Part shown: piece after piece, positions 1 through 9,569 of the stretch
Numbering within the stretch: the stretch's first letter is position 1
Layout of the letters: every line of letters begins with the position of its first letter
From: Membranihabitans marinus
GTDB taxonomy: Bacteria > Bacteroidota > Bacteroidia > Chitinophagales > Saprospiraceae
NCBI RefSeq assembly: GCF_021729155.1
Contig: NZ_JAJQYA010000002.1
Span: 1 to 64,000, forward strand
Length of the DNA stretch: 64,000 nucleotides
Direction of reading: 5' to 3'
Position numbers and translations under genes: made by a program
Notes under the pieces: generated by a model
Seen by the model: only the letters and a program-made list of their open reading frames with translations
Databases searched by the model: none
What the model was told of the DNA's origin: nothing

Positions 1-65
1 AATTCTTCGTATTTATTCATTTACTTCTTTTGAAGCAAATTTATAGTCTTTTTATACCCTGATCA

Positions 66-368
66 ATACGTAGTTAGCTGATGGCTTACAATTGGGTTAC
101 TCTTCGAGTAACTACATTCAGTCATGTTCAGTCATCCTCATCCGATGGACATTTAGTCCATCGGGTTGCTCCATTGAGCAACTACATTCGGTTATCCTTT
201 GGGGAAACGACACTCAGTCATATTCAGTCATATTCAGTTATATTCAGTCGTGCACTTCCCTCGCTTACCTCCGTGCTGTGGGTGAGGTGGTCAGCATCTA
301 CTAATGCCATCGATTGATACATAGAGAATTAGGTCTCTACTTTCTAGATTGTTAAATGCATTTCGTAT
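66..368 (-). repeat. Hairpin-triplet repeat element, copy 1 (degenerate)
   Basis: This is a non-coding element related to those at 11748-12099 and 13588-13932. It contains perfect stem-loops. GTTACTC at 96-102 pairs with 106-112 around loop TTC. CCGATGGAC at 142-150 pairs with 156-164 around loop ATTTA. GTTGCTC at 165-171 pairs with 176-182 around loop CATT. Linkers read ACTACATTCAGTCAT or close variants. The right part (about 250-300), read as the reverse complement, aligns with the left part of the second copy (shared ATGCTG and CACGGAGGT blocks), so this copy is inverted relative to that one. Its right end, reverse-complemented, begins ATACGAAATGCATTTA, resembling the terminal repeat of the other copies. 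The left end (ATACG at 66) is much weaker. Confidence 0.6.
211..250. repeat. Four tandem 10-bp units, consensus TATTCAGTCA
   Basis: Four consecutive 10-base units occur here: CACTCAGTCA, TATTCAGTCA, TATTCAGTTA, TATTCAGTCG. The unit matches the ATTCAGTCAT linker that follows the small hairpins elsewhere in the repeat family, so it looks like local expansion of that linker inside copy 1. Confidence 0.8.
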
Positions 369-858
369 AAATCATGATAAATATTCCTCTGACCTAGATC
401 GTACTGTTGATTTAATATGGACAATTCCAGCATTGTATACATCGTCGTAATATATTCTATGTCTGCACTTCATCGGATTATGTCCTATCTTGTAATCAAA
501 TGTATACAGCCCGTATTCTGAAATGGTTTCTATTAGATTAAATTTACTTTAATATAAAGGGGAGTTAATTTAAATGCGGAAGGAGTTTGCATATTTGAAT
601 TCGAAATTTATATAATGAAATTTACATGGCAAATGATGTTGAAAAAATGTAGATTTGCTCTTCGTTAAGAATGATTCACCGCATATATTCCATTTGAAAG
701 GGGAATTTTTTATGAATAGATTGGAATTGCGGGCTTGCATCTGGGATTGTAAAATGACTTTTACATCCATCACGGTTTATAATAATGGGAAAGATTGAGA
801 TTTGATCAATGATGAAATCTAAGGGAAGAAGTATGTATTGTAAAGAAATCAAAGAAAA
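369..858. other. Intergenic region upstream of the serine dehydratase gene
   Basis: AT-rich DNA between the first repeat element and the serine dehydratase gene. The short open frames here have no recognisable protein features and no good start context. The promoter of the downstream gene presumably lies here, but I see no convincing TAnnTTTG box close to the start. Confidence 0.5.
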
Positions 859-2277
859 ATGGAATCAATCAGTGTATTTGAAATAATTAAAGTAGGGATA
901 GGGCCATCTAGTTCCCATACCATGGGACCGTGGAGAGCGGCTTCATTTTTTTTAGAATATTTAAAGAAAAGAGAAAAAATTACAGAGGTGGTTAGTATTA
1001 CCACTTATTTATTCGGTTCGTTGGCCAAAACGGGATGGGGGCACGGAACCGATGTGGCCGTATTAATGGGCTTGTCACAAGAAGATTACTTGACCATTGA
1101 CACCACAGCGATTAGACAAAAAGCCGATAACATTATTCAAAGTGGTCGAATAACCATAGATAAACATAAAACCATTGATTTTAATTATAAAGATCACATG
1201 GTATTTGATTTTGATCAAAGTTTGGACTTTCATCCCAATGGAATGCGTTTCGTGGCTGAATTGTCCGATGGCACTTCTATAACTCGGGAGTATTTTTCTG
1301 TGGGTGGGGGATTTGTGGTGACCCATGACTCCGATCATGTGGCCCAAAATCCCATCGTCACTCAATATCCCTGTCACAGTGCCCAGGATATAGAGTCTTA
1401 CTGCGAAGAATTGAATCTATCTATTTCTCAACTCGTGATGATGAATGAAATGGCGTGGAGAAATGAGGAGGAGACTAGATCAGAAGCATTGACGATATGG
1501 AGTGAAATTAAGAAATGCATTTTTAGAGGTATTTCAAAGCGCGGTATTTTACCTGGAGGATTGGGAGTTCATCGTCGAGCTGCAGATATGGTTAAAAAAT
1601 TGATGCCAGGCCAGACATTTCTCACCGTGGAAGATTTAATTAAAGCCATCCGATTGGGATCTCACGACTTCAATACTGTGAATAAGTGGGTGAGCACCTT
1701 TGCATTGGCTGTCAATGAAGAAAATGCCGATTTTGGTCGCATTATTACCGCACCTACCAATGGAGCGTCTGGGGTCATCCCAGCGGTGTTGATGTATGCG
1801 TATTGTTTTACTCCTCATTTTGGAGAGGAAGAGATAATCAAGTTTATTCTTACTGCGGGAGAAATCGGTACACTGTATAAAAAGGGAGCGACCATATCTG
1901 CTGCGATGGGAGGCTGCCAAGCTGAGATAGGCGTGTCCAGTTCGATGGCTGCTGGTGGATTGACAGAGGCATTTGGAGGGAGTAGAGCTCAAGTCTTGCA
2001 AGCCGCCGAAATAGCAATGGAACATCACTTGGGTATGACTTGTGATCCCATAGGAGGATTGGTTCAGATTCCCTGTATCGAGCGCAATTGTATGGGGGCG
2101 ATTAAAGCCATTACTGCTTCCAATATAGCCATGGGACTAGATATTCCAACCGCCTTAGTGAGTTTGGATAATGTCATAAAGACCATGTGGGAAACGGCAT
2201 TGGATATGAATACCAAGTATAAGGAAACATCGGAAGGTGGCCTAGCCAATATATCTGTCAATATATCTGAATGCTAA
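859..2277 (+). CDS. sdaA: L-serine ammonia-lyase (one-chain, iron-sulfur type)
   Basis: This cytoplasmic enzyme deaminates L-serine to pyruvate and ammonia using a [4Fe-4S] cluster. At 472 residues it is the usual size of single-chain SdaA proteins, with the small beta-domain first and the catalytic alpha-domain second. The N-terminus carries the family signature [10 protein letters not shown] (about residues 15-24). Three cysteines in the C-terminal half, in MGGCQAEIG (about 353), MTCDPIGG (about 395) and QIPCIERN (about 405), match the cluster ligands known from E. coli SdaA. A second conserved stretch is [13 protein letters not shown]. It is monocistronic and convergent with the oligopeptidase gene, sharing a strong bidirectional terminator. 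Assignment is firm from the motifs. Confidence 0.96.
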   Translation: MESISVFEIIKVGIGPSSSHTMGPWRAASFFLEYLKKREKITEVVSITTYLFGSLAKTGWGHGTDVAVLMGLSQEDYLTIDTTAIRQKADNIIQSGRITIDKHKTIDFNYKDHMVFDFDQSLDFHPNGMRFVAELSDGTSITREYFSVGGGFVVTHDSDHVAQNPIVTQYPCHSAQDIESYCEELNLSISQLVMMNEMAWRNEEETRSEALTIWSEIKKCIFRGISKRGILPGGLGVHRRAADMVKKLMPGQTFLTVEDLIKAIRLGSHDFNTVNKWVSTFALAVNEENADFGRIITAPTNGASGVIPAVLMYAYCFTPHFGEEEIIKFILTAGEIGTLYKKGATISAAMGGCQAEIGVSSSMAAGGLTEAFGGSRAQVLQAAEIAMEHHLGMTCDPIGGLVQIPCIERNCMGAIKAITASNIAMGLDIPTALVSLDNVIKTMWETALDMNTKYKETSEGGLANISVNISEC

Positions 2278-2283
2278 TGTAAA

Positions 2284-2342
2284 ATGCCATCTATAATGAA
2301 TTAATACAGTATTAAACTATATTAATTCATTATAGATGGCAT
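2284..2342. terminator. Long perfect inverted repeat, bidirectional terminator
   Basis: Two 23-base arms (2284-2306 and 2320-2342) are perfectly complementary around a 13-base loop. The element sits in the 86-bp gap between two convergent genes, so it can end transcription from both sides. There is an A-rich stretch just after it and only a modest T-run, so its strength relies on the unusually long stem. Confidence 0.8.
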
Positions 2343-2363
2343 AAAAATTAGGGTTTTGAGCTC

Positions 2364-4472
2364 TTATTTCTGCTTAAAGCTTTGGTCTATTTTGTCGGCT
2401 AAGTCCAATAGAAAAGCGTATTCCAGTGCAGTTTCTTTAAATTTTCTAAATCGTCCACTCGCGCCCCCATGACCGGCTTCAAGGTTGGTATGTAATAGCA
2501 GTGGTTGGTTATCAGTTTTGTATTCCCTCAATTTGGCCACCCATTTGGCCGGTTCCCAGTACTGAACTTGAGAGTCGTGATACCCAGTGGTGACCAATAG
2601 GGCAGGGTAGTCTTGTGCTTTGACATTTTCATAGGGAGAATAGGTTTTAATATAATCGTAGTAAATCTCATCTTTGGGATTGCCCCATTCGTCAAACTCT
2701 CCAGTAGTGAGGGGGATGGATTCATCCAGCATGGTATTGAGGACGTCGACGAAGGGAACGGCAGCTACCACACCCTTCCACAATTGTGGAGCTTCATTGA
2801 TGACCACACCCATGAGCAATCCTCCAGCACTACCTCCAAAAGCAAATAATTGGTCTGGAGCGCAATATTTTTCATCAATTAAATATTGACCACAGTCGAT
2901 AAAGTCGTAAAAGGTGTTCTTCTTTTTGAGCAATTTGCCATCTTCATACCAGTGTCTTCCCATTTCTTCTCCTCCTCTAATGTGGGCAATGGCGAAAATG
3001 AATCCACGGTCTAATAAACTTAGTCGAACAGAGCTAAAATAAGCATCCATAGAGTGACCGTAAGATCCATAACCATACAACAGACAGGGAGCGCTGCCAT
3101 CTATTGGCGTATCGATGTGGTGTACCAAGGAAACGGGGACAGTTACTCCATCTCTCACCTTTACCATCAATCGACTAGAGTGGTAATCCTCGCTGGAAAA
3201 AGAACCGACGACTTCTTCCTGTTTCATTAGCGTCATGGTTCTCTCCTTCATATTGTAATCATAGACGGTATTGGGCGTAGTAAGTGAGGTGTAGCCAATC
3301 CTCAATACATCGGTATCCATATCTCGATTGATGCCGGTATAGGCCATATATGCCTCTTCGTCAAAGGGGATGTAGTGTTCATCACCGTCGTATGTAATTA
3401 TTCTTAATTTAGATAAGCCATCTATGCGTTCTGAGAGGACGAGGTGTCGGTTGAAAACGTCAACATCTTCCAGAAGAACCTCCGACCTGTGAGGAATCAA
3501 ATCTTGCCAGTGTTCTATCCTGGTATTGGTCTCAGACGCTATAGAAAGCTTGAAGTTTTTGGCGTTTTGATTGTTTCTCACATACCATTTGTCGTGGAAG
3601 TGATAGATTGAATATTCAAGATTTCGAATCCTCGGTTGAAAAACCACAAAATCACCTTCTGGCTTATTGGCATTGAGGTATCTATATTCTTGCGATAAGG
3701 TGGCATAGGAACCGATGACAATGTATTGCTGAGATTTGGTTTTGTAGACAAAGGTTAAGAATGTTTCGTCGTCTTCGTGAAATACCTCCTCGTCGTTGTC
3801 GGAAGATTGACCTATAATGTGCTTAAATATTTTATATGGTCTCAGGGTTTCGTCCATTACGGAATAGAAAACAGTCTTGTTGTCATTGGCCCATACTACA
3901 TCTCCCGATGTGTTGGGGATGGTGTCGACTAAATATTCCCCGGTTTCCAAATCTTTAAATCGCAGGGTATAAATACGACGACTCAAATTGTCTTCCCCAT
4001 AGGCCAGGTATCGGTTGTTCGGTGATACGGATTGACCTTTAACCACAAAATAGGCGTGGTCTTTGGCCAATTCATTGACGTTGAGCATGATTTCTTCCGG
4101 ATTCGACAGGTTGTTTTTCTTCCTGCTGTAGATGGGGTACTCTTTGCCCTCTTCGTACCTTGTAATGTAAAAATAGCCATTGCTGTAATAAGGTACGTTC
4201 ATATCGGTTTGTTTTATCCTGCCCACCATTTCATTGTAAAGGTGGTCTTGGAATTCTTTGGTGTGGTTCAGCACTTTTTGGGTGTATTCATTTTCTGATT
4301 CAAGATATTCAAGTACTTGTTTGGTATGATCATCACTGATTTCTGCATTTTTTTGATCGTCGTGCAATCTCATCCAATGATAATAATCTAATCCTTCTTT
4401 ATAAGGAGGTGGGGGTAGGTAGTTGATTTTTTGGGCTACAGGATATTGGTCTAATTTATACTTGATATTCAT
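2364..4472 (-). CDS. ptrB: Oligopeptidase B (S9A family serine peptidase)
   Basis: This predicted cytoplasmic serine peptidase cleaves short peptides after basic residues. At 702 residues it fits the family: an N-terminal seven-bladed beta-propeller (about 70-410) that gates access, then an alpha/beta-hydrolase domain. The nucleophile is in AFGGSAGGLLMG (Ser near 546), and is followed by the oligopeptidase B hallmark VPFVDVLNTMLD and IPLTTGEFDEWGNP. The acid is in TTGYHDSQVQYWEP (Asp near 632) and the histidine in LEAGHGGASGR (near 667). There is no signal peptide, which argues against a secreted prolyl oligopeptidase. It stands alone, convergent with the serine dehydratase gene. Confidence 0.95.
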   Translation of the reverse strand: MNIKYKLDQYPVAQKINYLPPPPYKEGLDYYHWMRLHDDQKNAEISDDHTKQVLEYLESENEYTQKVLNHTKEFQDHLYNEMVGRIKQTDMNVPYYSNGYFYITRYEEGKEYPIYSRKKNNLSNPEEIMLNVNELAKDHAYFVVKGQSVSPNNRYLAYGEDNLSRRIYTLRFKDLETGEYLVDTIPNTSGDVVWANDNKTVFYSVMDETLRPYKIFKHIIGQSSDNDEEVFHEDDETFLTFVYKTKSQQYIVIGSYATLSQEYRYLNANKPEGDFVVFQPRIRNLEYSIYHFHDKWYVRNNQNAKNFKLSIASETNTRIEHWQDLIPHRSEVLLEDVDVFNRHLVLSERIDGLSKLRIITYDGDEHYIPFDEEAYMAYTGINRDMDTDVLRIGYTSLTTPNTVYDYNMKERTMTLMKQEEVVGSFSSEDYHSSRLMVKVRDGVTVPVSLVHHIDTPIDGSAPCLLYGYGSYGHSMDAYFSSVRLSLLDRGFIFAIAHIRGGEEMGRHWYEDGKLLKKKNTFYDFIDCGQYLIDEKYCAPDQLFAFGGSAGGLLMGVVINEAPQLWKGVVAAVPFVDVLNTMLDESIPLTTGEFDEWGNPKDEIYYDYIKTYSPYENVKAQDYPALLVTTGYHDSQVQYWEPAKWVAKLREYKTDNQPLLLHTNLEAGHGGASGRFRKFKETALEYAFLLDLADKIDQSFKQK

Positions 4473-5149
4473 TTTGAATGGTTTTGACGGTTAATTTCGG
4501 ATCACAAAATCAGATTATAACTTCGATTTAGGATAATTATTGTGGTTTTTTTTCTCCGGATAATAAAACTTCTCTAGGTGTGAAAATTGAATCAATCCTG
4601 AATTTGCGACTATTGTGAATTTTTCCTGCAAAATGGAATAAAACTACCACTTTAGTACAAAATCTATCCAATATATCATGTTATTGGCTTTTTAGATGAT
4701 GTTGTTCAAGATATTAAAGTTGGTTTGTATTAATCTGTGTTAAAATGCTAGTCAATATATATGTTTTTATTTAATCTATAAGGTAAGGGGTTTAAAGATT
4801 AAATTTAAAGTTAAATTAACTTGACTAAAAGTTAGAAATGTTCGGCGTATAAAATCTTATAAAAATTCTATTCGTCCTTACCATCTTTTATATAATCCCT
4901 TGTGTATAATAGTATGTGTTGTGTTGACTGGGTTTTGTTTAACATATAATTTACATTGTTTTTATTGACTTTTGGTGAAAATAATTACTATTTTTACCTT
5001 GGAGTCGCTGTGTTTTATTACTGTATTAACACCGATTATTCTGCATGCACTTGTATTTAAGGTTACTTTAATGTTAAGTGAGTGTGAATAAATGTTTGTT
5101 ATTTAGTGAAAAATTTAGCGATTGACGTGGAAGTATTTGCAAAAATTTA
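4473..5149. other. Divergent intergenic region, AT-rich
   Basis: A 677-bp gap separates two divergently transcribed genes, so it should hold promoters for the oligopeptidase gene and for the PKD-SusC-SusD operon. It is very AT-rich. I found no RNA gene, no repeat-family hairpins and no convincing consensus promoter. Confidence 0.5.
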
Positions 5150-6106
5150 ATGTTTTTATTTATGAAGCTAATTTTTACATTTTTATTACCTGGTCTGTTA
5201 TTGCTTTCGGCGATATCGTGTACCAAAGAGGAGGAGCGGAAGACATTTCCGTTGTCTGCTGAAATTTTTCACAGTGTCGATGGGAAGCAAGTGGCTTTTA
5301 CAGCATTGACGCATAGTGCTGTCTCTTGGGAGTGGGATTTTGGAGATGGTTCCTCAAGTACCGAAAAAAATCCTGTGCATGTATATAGTGATGGAGGCTA
5401 TTACTTGGCAACATTGACAGCCAAGGATGCTGGTGGTAATTCGGTGACTAAAGAAGTTACCCTTGCTCTAGAATTGACACCGTATGCTATGTTGACCGGT
5501 GATTATACTGCCGAAGGATATCAGGGTAAAACCTGGAAGTTGACGGCCAATCACAGTAATTCTGGCGATTATTTTGCAAATGCCGATGCTGGATTCTCTC
5601 CAGTAGATGGCACCCCAGTACCTTTGCCTACTGGAATTTTTGATTTAGAATTTGGTATGGGGGCAATTTACAAAGATGAATTTACCTTCCATTTTGATGG
5701 TAGTTATGAGCACGACGTCAAAGAAGACAATGCCAGTTTTGGGGGAATTGTATATCAACTTTTGACCAATGGTGGTGCTGATATTGTCAATGCAAATGGT
5801 CAAGATTTTGGATTATGCATTGCTAAGTATACACCTGAGGCCAACGCTACATTTACGTTTAATCCCCAAGAAGATTATACCGTTTCATCTGTCTACGGAC
5901 CTGGAGGTCAATTGACGTATAAAGATGTGTCTACGCTAGATTTTTCAGGGACAGAATTTATTGGATTTAGAGATTTTGAAAGAAAGGTAATTGTGAAACA
6001 AATATCTAATGAAAAGATGCAACTAGCTATGTTTATGGCCGCATCTCCTGACTATCCAAGCATTAATACCAATGCTGTATTACTAAGTTTTGAAGTTGTA
6101 AAATAA
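5150..6106 (+). CDS. PKD-domain lipoprotein preceding a SusC/SusD pair
   Basis: A predicted lipoprotein of about 318 residues. A hydrophobic N-terminus ends in a lipobox (LLSAISC), then a PKD-like immunoglobulin fold (about residues 35-110) with the family core WEWDFGDGSSS and HVYSDGGYY. The remaining 200 residues form an unrecognised, probably beta-rich domain containing YTAEGYQGKTWKL. The ATG four codons downstream (5162) is an equally likely start and gives a tighter signal peptide. It lies only 10 bp before the SusC gene, so all three genes are probably one operon. It is likely a surface-exposed partner that binds the transported polymer or peptide. That role is inference; the PKD fold and lipobox are visible. 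Confidence 0.85.
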   Translation: MFLFMKLIFTFLLPGLLLLSAISCTKEEERKTFPLSAEIFHSVDGKQVAFTALTHSAVSWEWDFGDGSSSTEKNPVHVYSDGGYYLATLTAKDAGGNSVTKEVTLALELTPYAMLTGDYTAEGYQGKTWKLTANHSNSGDYFANADAGFSPVDGTPVPLPTGIFDLEFGMGAIYKDEFTFHFDGSYEHDVKEDNASFGGIVYQLLTNGGADIVNANGQDFGLCIAKYTPEANATFTFNPQEDYTVSSVYGPGGQLTYKDVSTLDFSGTEFIGFRDFERKVIVKQISNEKMQLAMFMAASPDYPSINTNAVLLSFEVVK

Positions 6107-6116
6107 AAAATAAGAC

Positions 6117-9100
6117 ATGAATAAAATGTATACAATAAAGAATAAATCTGGTTTTATAAAGATAGCGCTGTCCTTGTGGATGATGTTGCTGTTGAATATA
6201 TCGATAGGCCATACGAATAATGTTGAGCCTGTTGATAAAGCCGGAATAGATGCCATTGAAGTAACCGGGGTAGTAACTTCTAGTGCCGATGGATTAACAC
6301 TACCAGGGGTGACCATATTAGTGAAAGGAAGTCAGAATGGAACTACTTCCGACTTTGATGGGGAGTACAAATTGAGCGTTGAGCCCGATGATGTATTGGT
6401 TTTTTCATATATCGGTTTTACGACTCAAGAGGTTCCTGTAAATGGCCGAACGGTGATAAATGTAATTTTGGAAGAAAGTGCCTCTGCTCTAGATGAGATT
6501 GTGGTTACGGCTTTGGGTATCAAAAGAGAGGAAAAGTCTTTGGGATACTCTGTTGGGGAAGTGGATGGAGCCGATGTGACCAGAGTAGCCCAGGAGAATG
6601 TCCTCAATGCATTGGCCGGAAAAGTATCTGGTGTATCTATTAGTTCTACCGGGGGTACTGGATCTTCAGTAAATATGGTCATTAGAGGAGCGAGTTCTCT
6701 CAGCACAGACAATCAACCTCTTTTTGTCATCGATGGAGTGCCTTTGTCTAGTTCTGTCAACAACGTCGGTGGATTTGGAAACGACAACCGCGTGGATTAC
6801 GGGAATGCTATTGCGGATTTGGATCCCGAAAATATAGAAAGTATATCAGTGCTTAAGGGGCCTAGTGCAGCAGCCCTCTACGGTACTCGAGCCGGTAACG
6901 GAGTTGTTCTCATTACTACTAAGACAGCCAAGGAAGGTCAACCTATGAGAGTATCGATATCATCGAATACCGTATTTGATGTTCCGAGTAGATATGTAAA
7001 TACGCAAACGGATTTTTCAACTGGTTTTTTCTCATTTAGACCAGAAAACGTTGGAGGAGGTGTATTGCCTAATATCTCTCCAACTGAAGGTACAGGAGCC
7101 GGCCCTCAGAATGATCAAGGATTCTGGGCTGTACAGTGGGATGCACCATTGGATGCCAATGGAGTTCCAATTCCTACAGAAGTGGTTTCCTATAAAAACA
7201 ACATTAGGAATTTTCTCAATGATTATGCATTGACGACGACCAATAGTGCCAGCATATCCAATAGCAATAATAATTTGAATTATCGACTTGGATTTACCAA
7301 TATGACCCATACGGGATTGGTGCCCAACTCTGACCTCAATAAAAATACCTTAACTCTTTCCGCGTCTTCAACTTTGAAAGATAAATTGACCATAGCTACC
7401 AATATCAATTTTGGAAATACATGGGCGGATAATAGACCCTCTTCCAATAGAGGAACCAATCCGCTACAATGGGCTTATAGTGTTCCCACAAATATTGATA
7501 TTCGAAAATTGGAAGACTATCAGCGAGGAAATTCGGTGTTATCTGTGGGCGACAATTATGAAAATCCATATTACCTAGCTTATGGGGTCAACAACAGTTT
7601 TAATCGCTATAGAATCTATGGTAATGTGTCGGCCAATTGGGAAATCACATCTTTCCTCGATTTGATGGGAAGAGTGTCCATCAATAAAAACGATCAAATA
7701 GAAGAAAGTAAATTGTCTCCAGGATATACTAAAGAGCCGAATAATGGCGCCTATGGTATAGCCTCGAGTACGGGAATGGAAAGAAATATCGATGCATTAA
7801 TGACCTTCCACAAAGATTGGGATAAGTTTACTTTATCTACTTCAGTAGGGGGGAATTTATTGTATTCTGAAGGAGCGAGTGAAAGTACTTCGTCTAAGTC
7901 GGGTTCAGGTATCATTGTTCCCAATGTGTTTACCGTCCAGAATATTAGCGCAGGTTCTTTGAGTTACTCCAACTCAAGAAGTCGTAGAGCGATCAATAGT
8001 GTATATGCCTTGGGTAATTTTGGTTGGAACAATATGGTATATTTAGATGTGACTGCGCGGAATGACTGGTCTTCTACCTTGCCAGCTTCTAATCGATCGT
8101 ATTTTTATCCCTCAGCTTCATTGAGTATTTTGGCTGACCAAATCTTTAATTTTGGCAATCAAGTAGACATGGTTAAGTTGAGAGGAGGAATTGCTCAAGT
8201 GGGTAATGACACAGGCCCATATCGATTGTTTGCCACCTATTCCAACGCTGGTCAGTGGGGAGATGCCATTCAGTTGGGTAAGCAGAGCAATTTGTTGAAT
8301 GCAGAATTGCTTCCCGAAAAATCTACATCGTTTGAAGTGGGAACCGACATCATTATGTTTTCCGATCGCTTGCGCTTAGATGGAACATATTATGTGGTAG
8401 ATAATGAAAATCAGATATTGAATGTTCCATTGGCTTCTTCAACTGGTTTTAGTGGGGTTCAAATTAATGCCGGTTTATTGCAAAGTAAAGGATATGAATT
8501 TATGTTGGGCATTACACCGATTCAGACAAAGAATTGGTCATGGGATCTCAACTTTAATTATACCAAAAATGAAACGGTAATAGTAGAATTGGCAGATGAC
8601 ATTGATTTTATTGAGTTTTGGAGTGAGGCTCGTGTAGAAAGTATTGGTTTCTCAAAAGACGAGGCCAATGGACATGACGGAATGGTGGGTAATTTATACT
8701 CACGCAAGGTGTTGAGAGTAACCGATGAAACTTCTCCATATTACGGATATCCAATTTTGGGTAGCGGAACCGATGCGGAGTGGCAAGGTGAAGAGGAGTA
8801 TTCAAAAGTCGGTAATTACAATCCCGATTTTATTCTCGGTTTGCAATCTTCCCTGACTTATAAAAACTTTACTTTGAACATGACCTTTGATTGGAGGTCT
8901 GGGGGACAATATGTTTCTCAAACATCTAGATACTTATCAGAATCTGTTCATACCCAGACCTGGTTAGACGAATTGATTCATCCAGGAGAGTTGGGGGGTA
9001 AACCCAGCCAAGAGCTCAGAGATTGGGTTGTCGCAAATGCCGATAAATTTATTTTTACAGAAGATGTCCACCCAATTGGTGGTCCAACACCTGAGTATGG

Positions 9101-9548
9101 TGGTTTCCCAGAGAGCTTTAGTGGAGTAACGGTTTATGATGGAACTTTTGCACCAGGTGTTACCGGAGAATACGATGAAAATGGCAAGTTTATTTTGCAT
9201 AGTGAGAACCTTGGAAATGAAGGAACCATATTTTTACCTTACGTAGTGAGTTATCCATGGGATATTGGTCAAGCCAATTTATTTGATGCCGATTATGTGA
9301 AATTGAGAGAAATTTCGCTAAATTATACTCTGCCTCAATCATTTACGCAAAAAATAGGTATTCAAGGAGCTAATTTTTCTATTTATAGTAGAAATATAAT
9401 GTTGTGGACTAAAGATGCCGCTTTAGGTGTTGACCCAGAACGCGCCTATCAAGCAGAAAGCAATGGTACGTTTAAGCAAGGTGTCGAAAGATACAACGTC
9501 GAACCATGGGTTATTCCAATCGGTTTTAAATTAGGTCTCACATTTTAA
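6117..9548 (+). CDS. SusC/RagA-family TonB-dependent outer membrane transporter
   Basis: An outer-membrane TonB-dependent transporter of the SusC class, 1143 residues. After a signal sequence comes the carboxypeptidase-D regulatory-like domain (about 40-125; GVTILVKGSQNGTTSDFDGEY), the link DEIVVTALGIKREEKSLGY typical of SusC plugs, the plug (VLNALAGKVSGVSI, IRGASSL, LKGPSAAALYGTRAGNGV), and a beta-barrel to the C-terminal phenylalanine. It follows the PKD lipoprotein by 10 bp and precedes its SusD partner by 21 bp. Substrate is not evident; no glycoside hydrolase lies nearby, and the paired SusD is of the nutrient-binding lipoprotein subclass. The ATG at 6126 is a possible alternative start. 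Confidence 0.96.
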   Translation: MNKMYTIKNKSGFIKIALSLWMMLLLNISIGHTNNVEPVDKAGIDAIEVTGVVTSSADGLTLPGVTILVKGSQNGTTSDFDGEYKLSVEPDDVLVFSYIGFTTQEVPVNGRTVINVILEESASALDEIVVTALGIKREEKSLGYSVGEVDGADVTRVAQENVLNALAGKVSGVSISSTGGTGSSVNMVIRGASSLSTDNQPLFVIDGVPLSSSVNNVGGFGNDNRVDYGNAIADLDPENIESISVLKGPSAAALYGTRAGNGVVLITTKTAKEGQPMRVSISSNTVFDVPSRYVNTQTDFSTGFFSFRPENVGGGVLPNISPTEGTGAGPQNDQGFWAVQWDAPLDANGVPIPTEVVSYKNNIRNFLNDYALTTTNSASISNSNNNLNYRLGFTNMTHTGLVPNSDLNKNTLTLSASSTLKDKLTIATNINFGNTWADNRPSSNRGTNPLQWAYSVPTNIDIRKLEDYQRGNSVLSVGDNYENPYYLAYGVNNSFNRYRIYGNVSANWEITSFLDLMGRVSINKNDQIEESKLSPGYTKEPNNGAYGIASSTGMERNIDALMTFHKDWDKFTLSTSVGGNLLYSEGASESTSSKSGSGIIVPNVFTVQNISAGSLSYSNSRSRRAINSVYALGNFGWNNMVYLDVTARNDWSSTLPASNRSYFYPSASLSILADQIFNFGNQVDMVKLRGGIAQVGNDTGPYRLFATYSNAGQWGDAIQLGKQSNLLNAELLPEKSTSFEVGTDIIMFSDRLRLDGTYYVVDNENQILNVPLASSTGFSGVQINAGLLQSKGYEFMLGITPIQTKNWSWDLNFNYTKNETVIVELADDIDFIEFWSEARVESIGFSKDEANGHDGMVGNLYSRKVLRVTDETSPYYGYPILGSGTDAEWQGEEEYSKVGNYNPDFILGLQSSLTYKNFTLNMTFDWRSGGQYVSQTSRYLSESVHTQTWLDELIHPGELGGKPSQELRDWVVANADKFIFTEDVHPIGGPTPEYGGFPESFSGVTVYDGTFAPGVTGEYDENGKFILHSENLGNEGTIFLPYVVSYPWDIGQANLFDADYVKLREISLNYTLPQSFTQKIGIQGANFSIYSRNIMLWTKDAALGVDPERAYQAESNGTFKQGVERYNVEPWVIPIGFKLGLTF

Positions 9549-9569
9549 CAATAATAAACAACTAGAATC

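Noticed and set aside
81-317. Open frames of 70-78 residues over repeat copy 1
   Set aside because: They lie within the palindromic repeat, have no start context or family features, and their composition follows from the hairpin sequences.
570-773. 67-residue minus-strand frame upstream of the serine dehydratase gene
   Set aside because: No recognisable features and in an AT-rich intergenic region.
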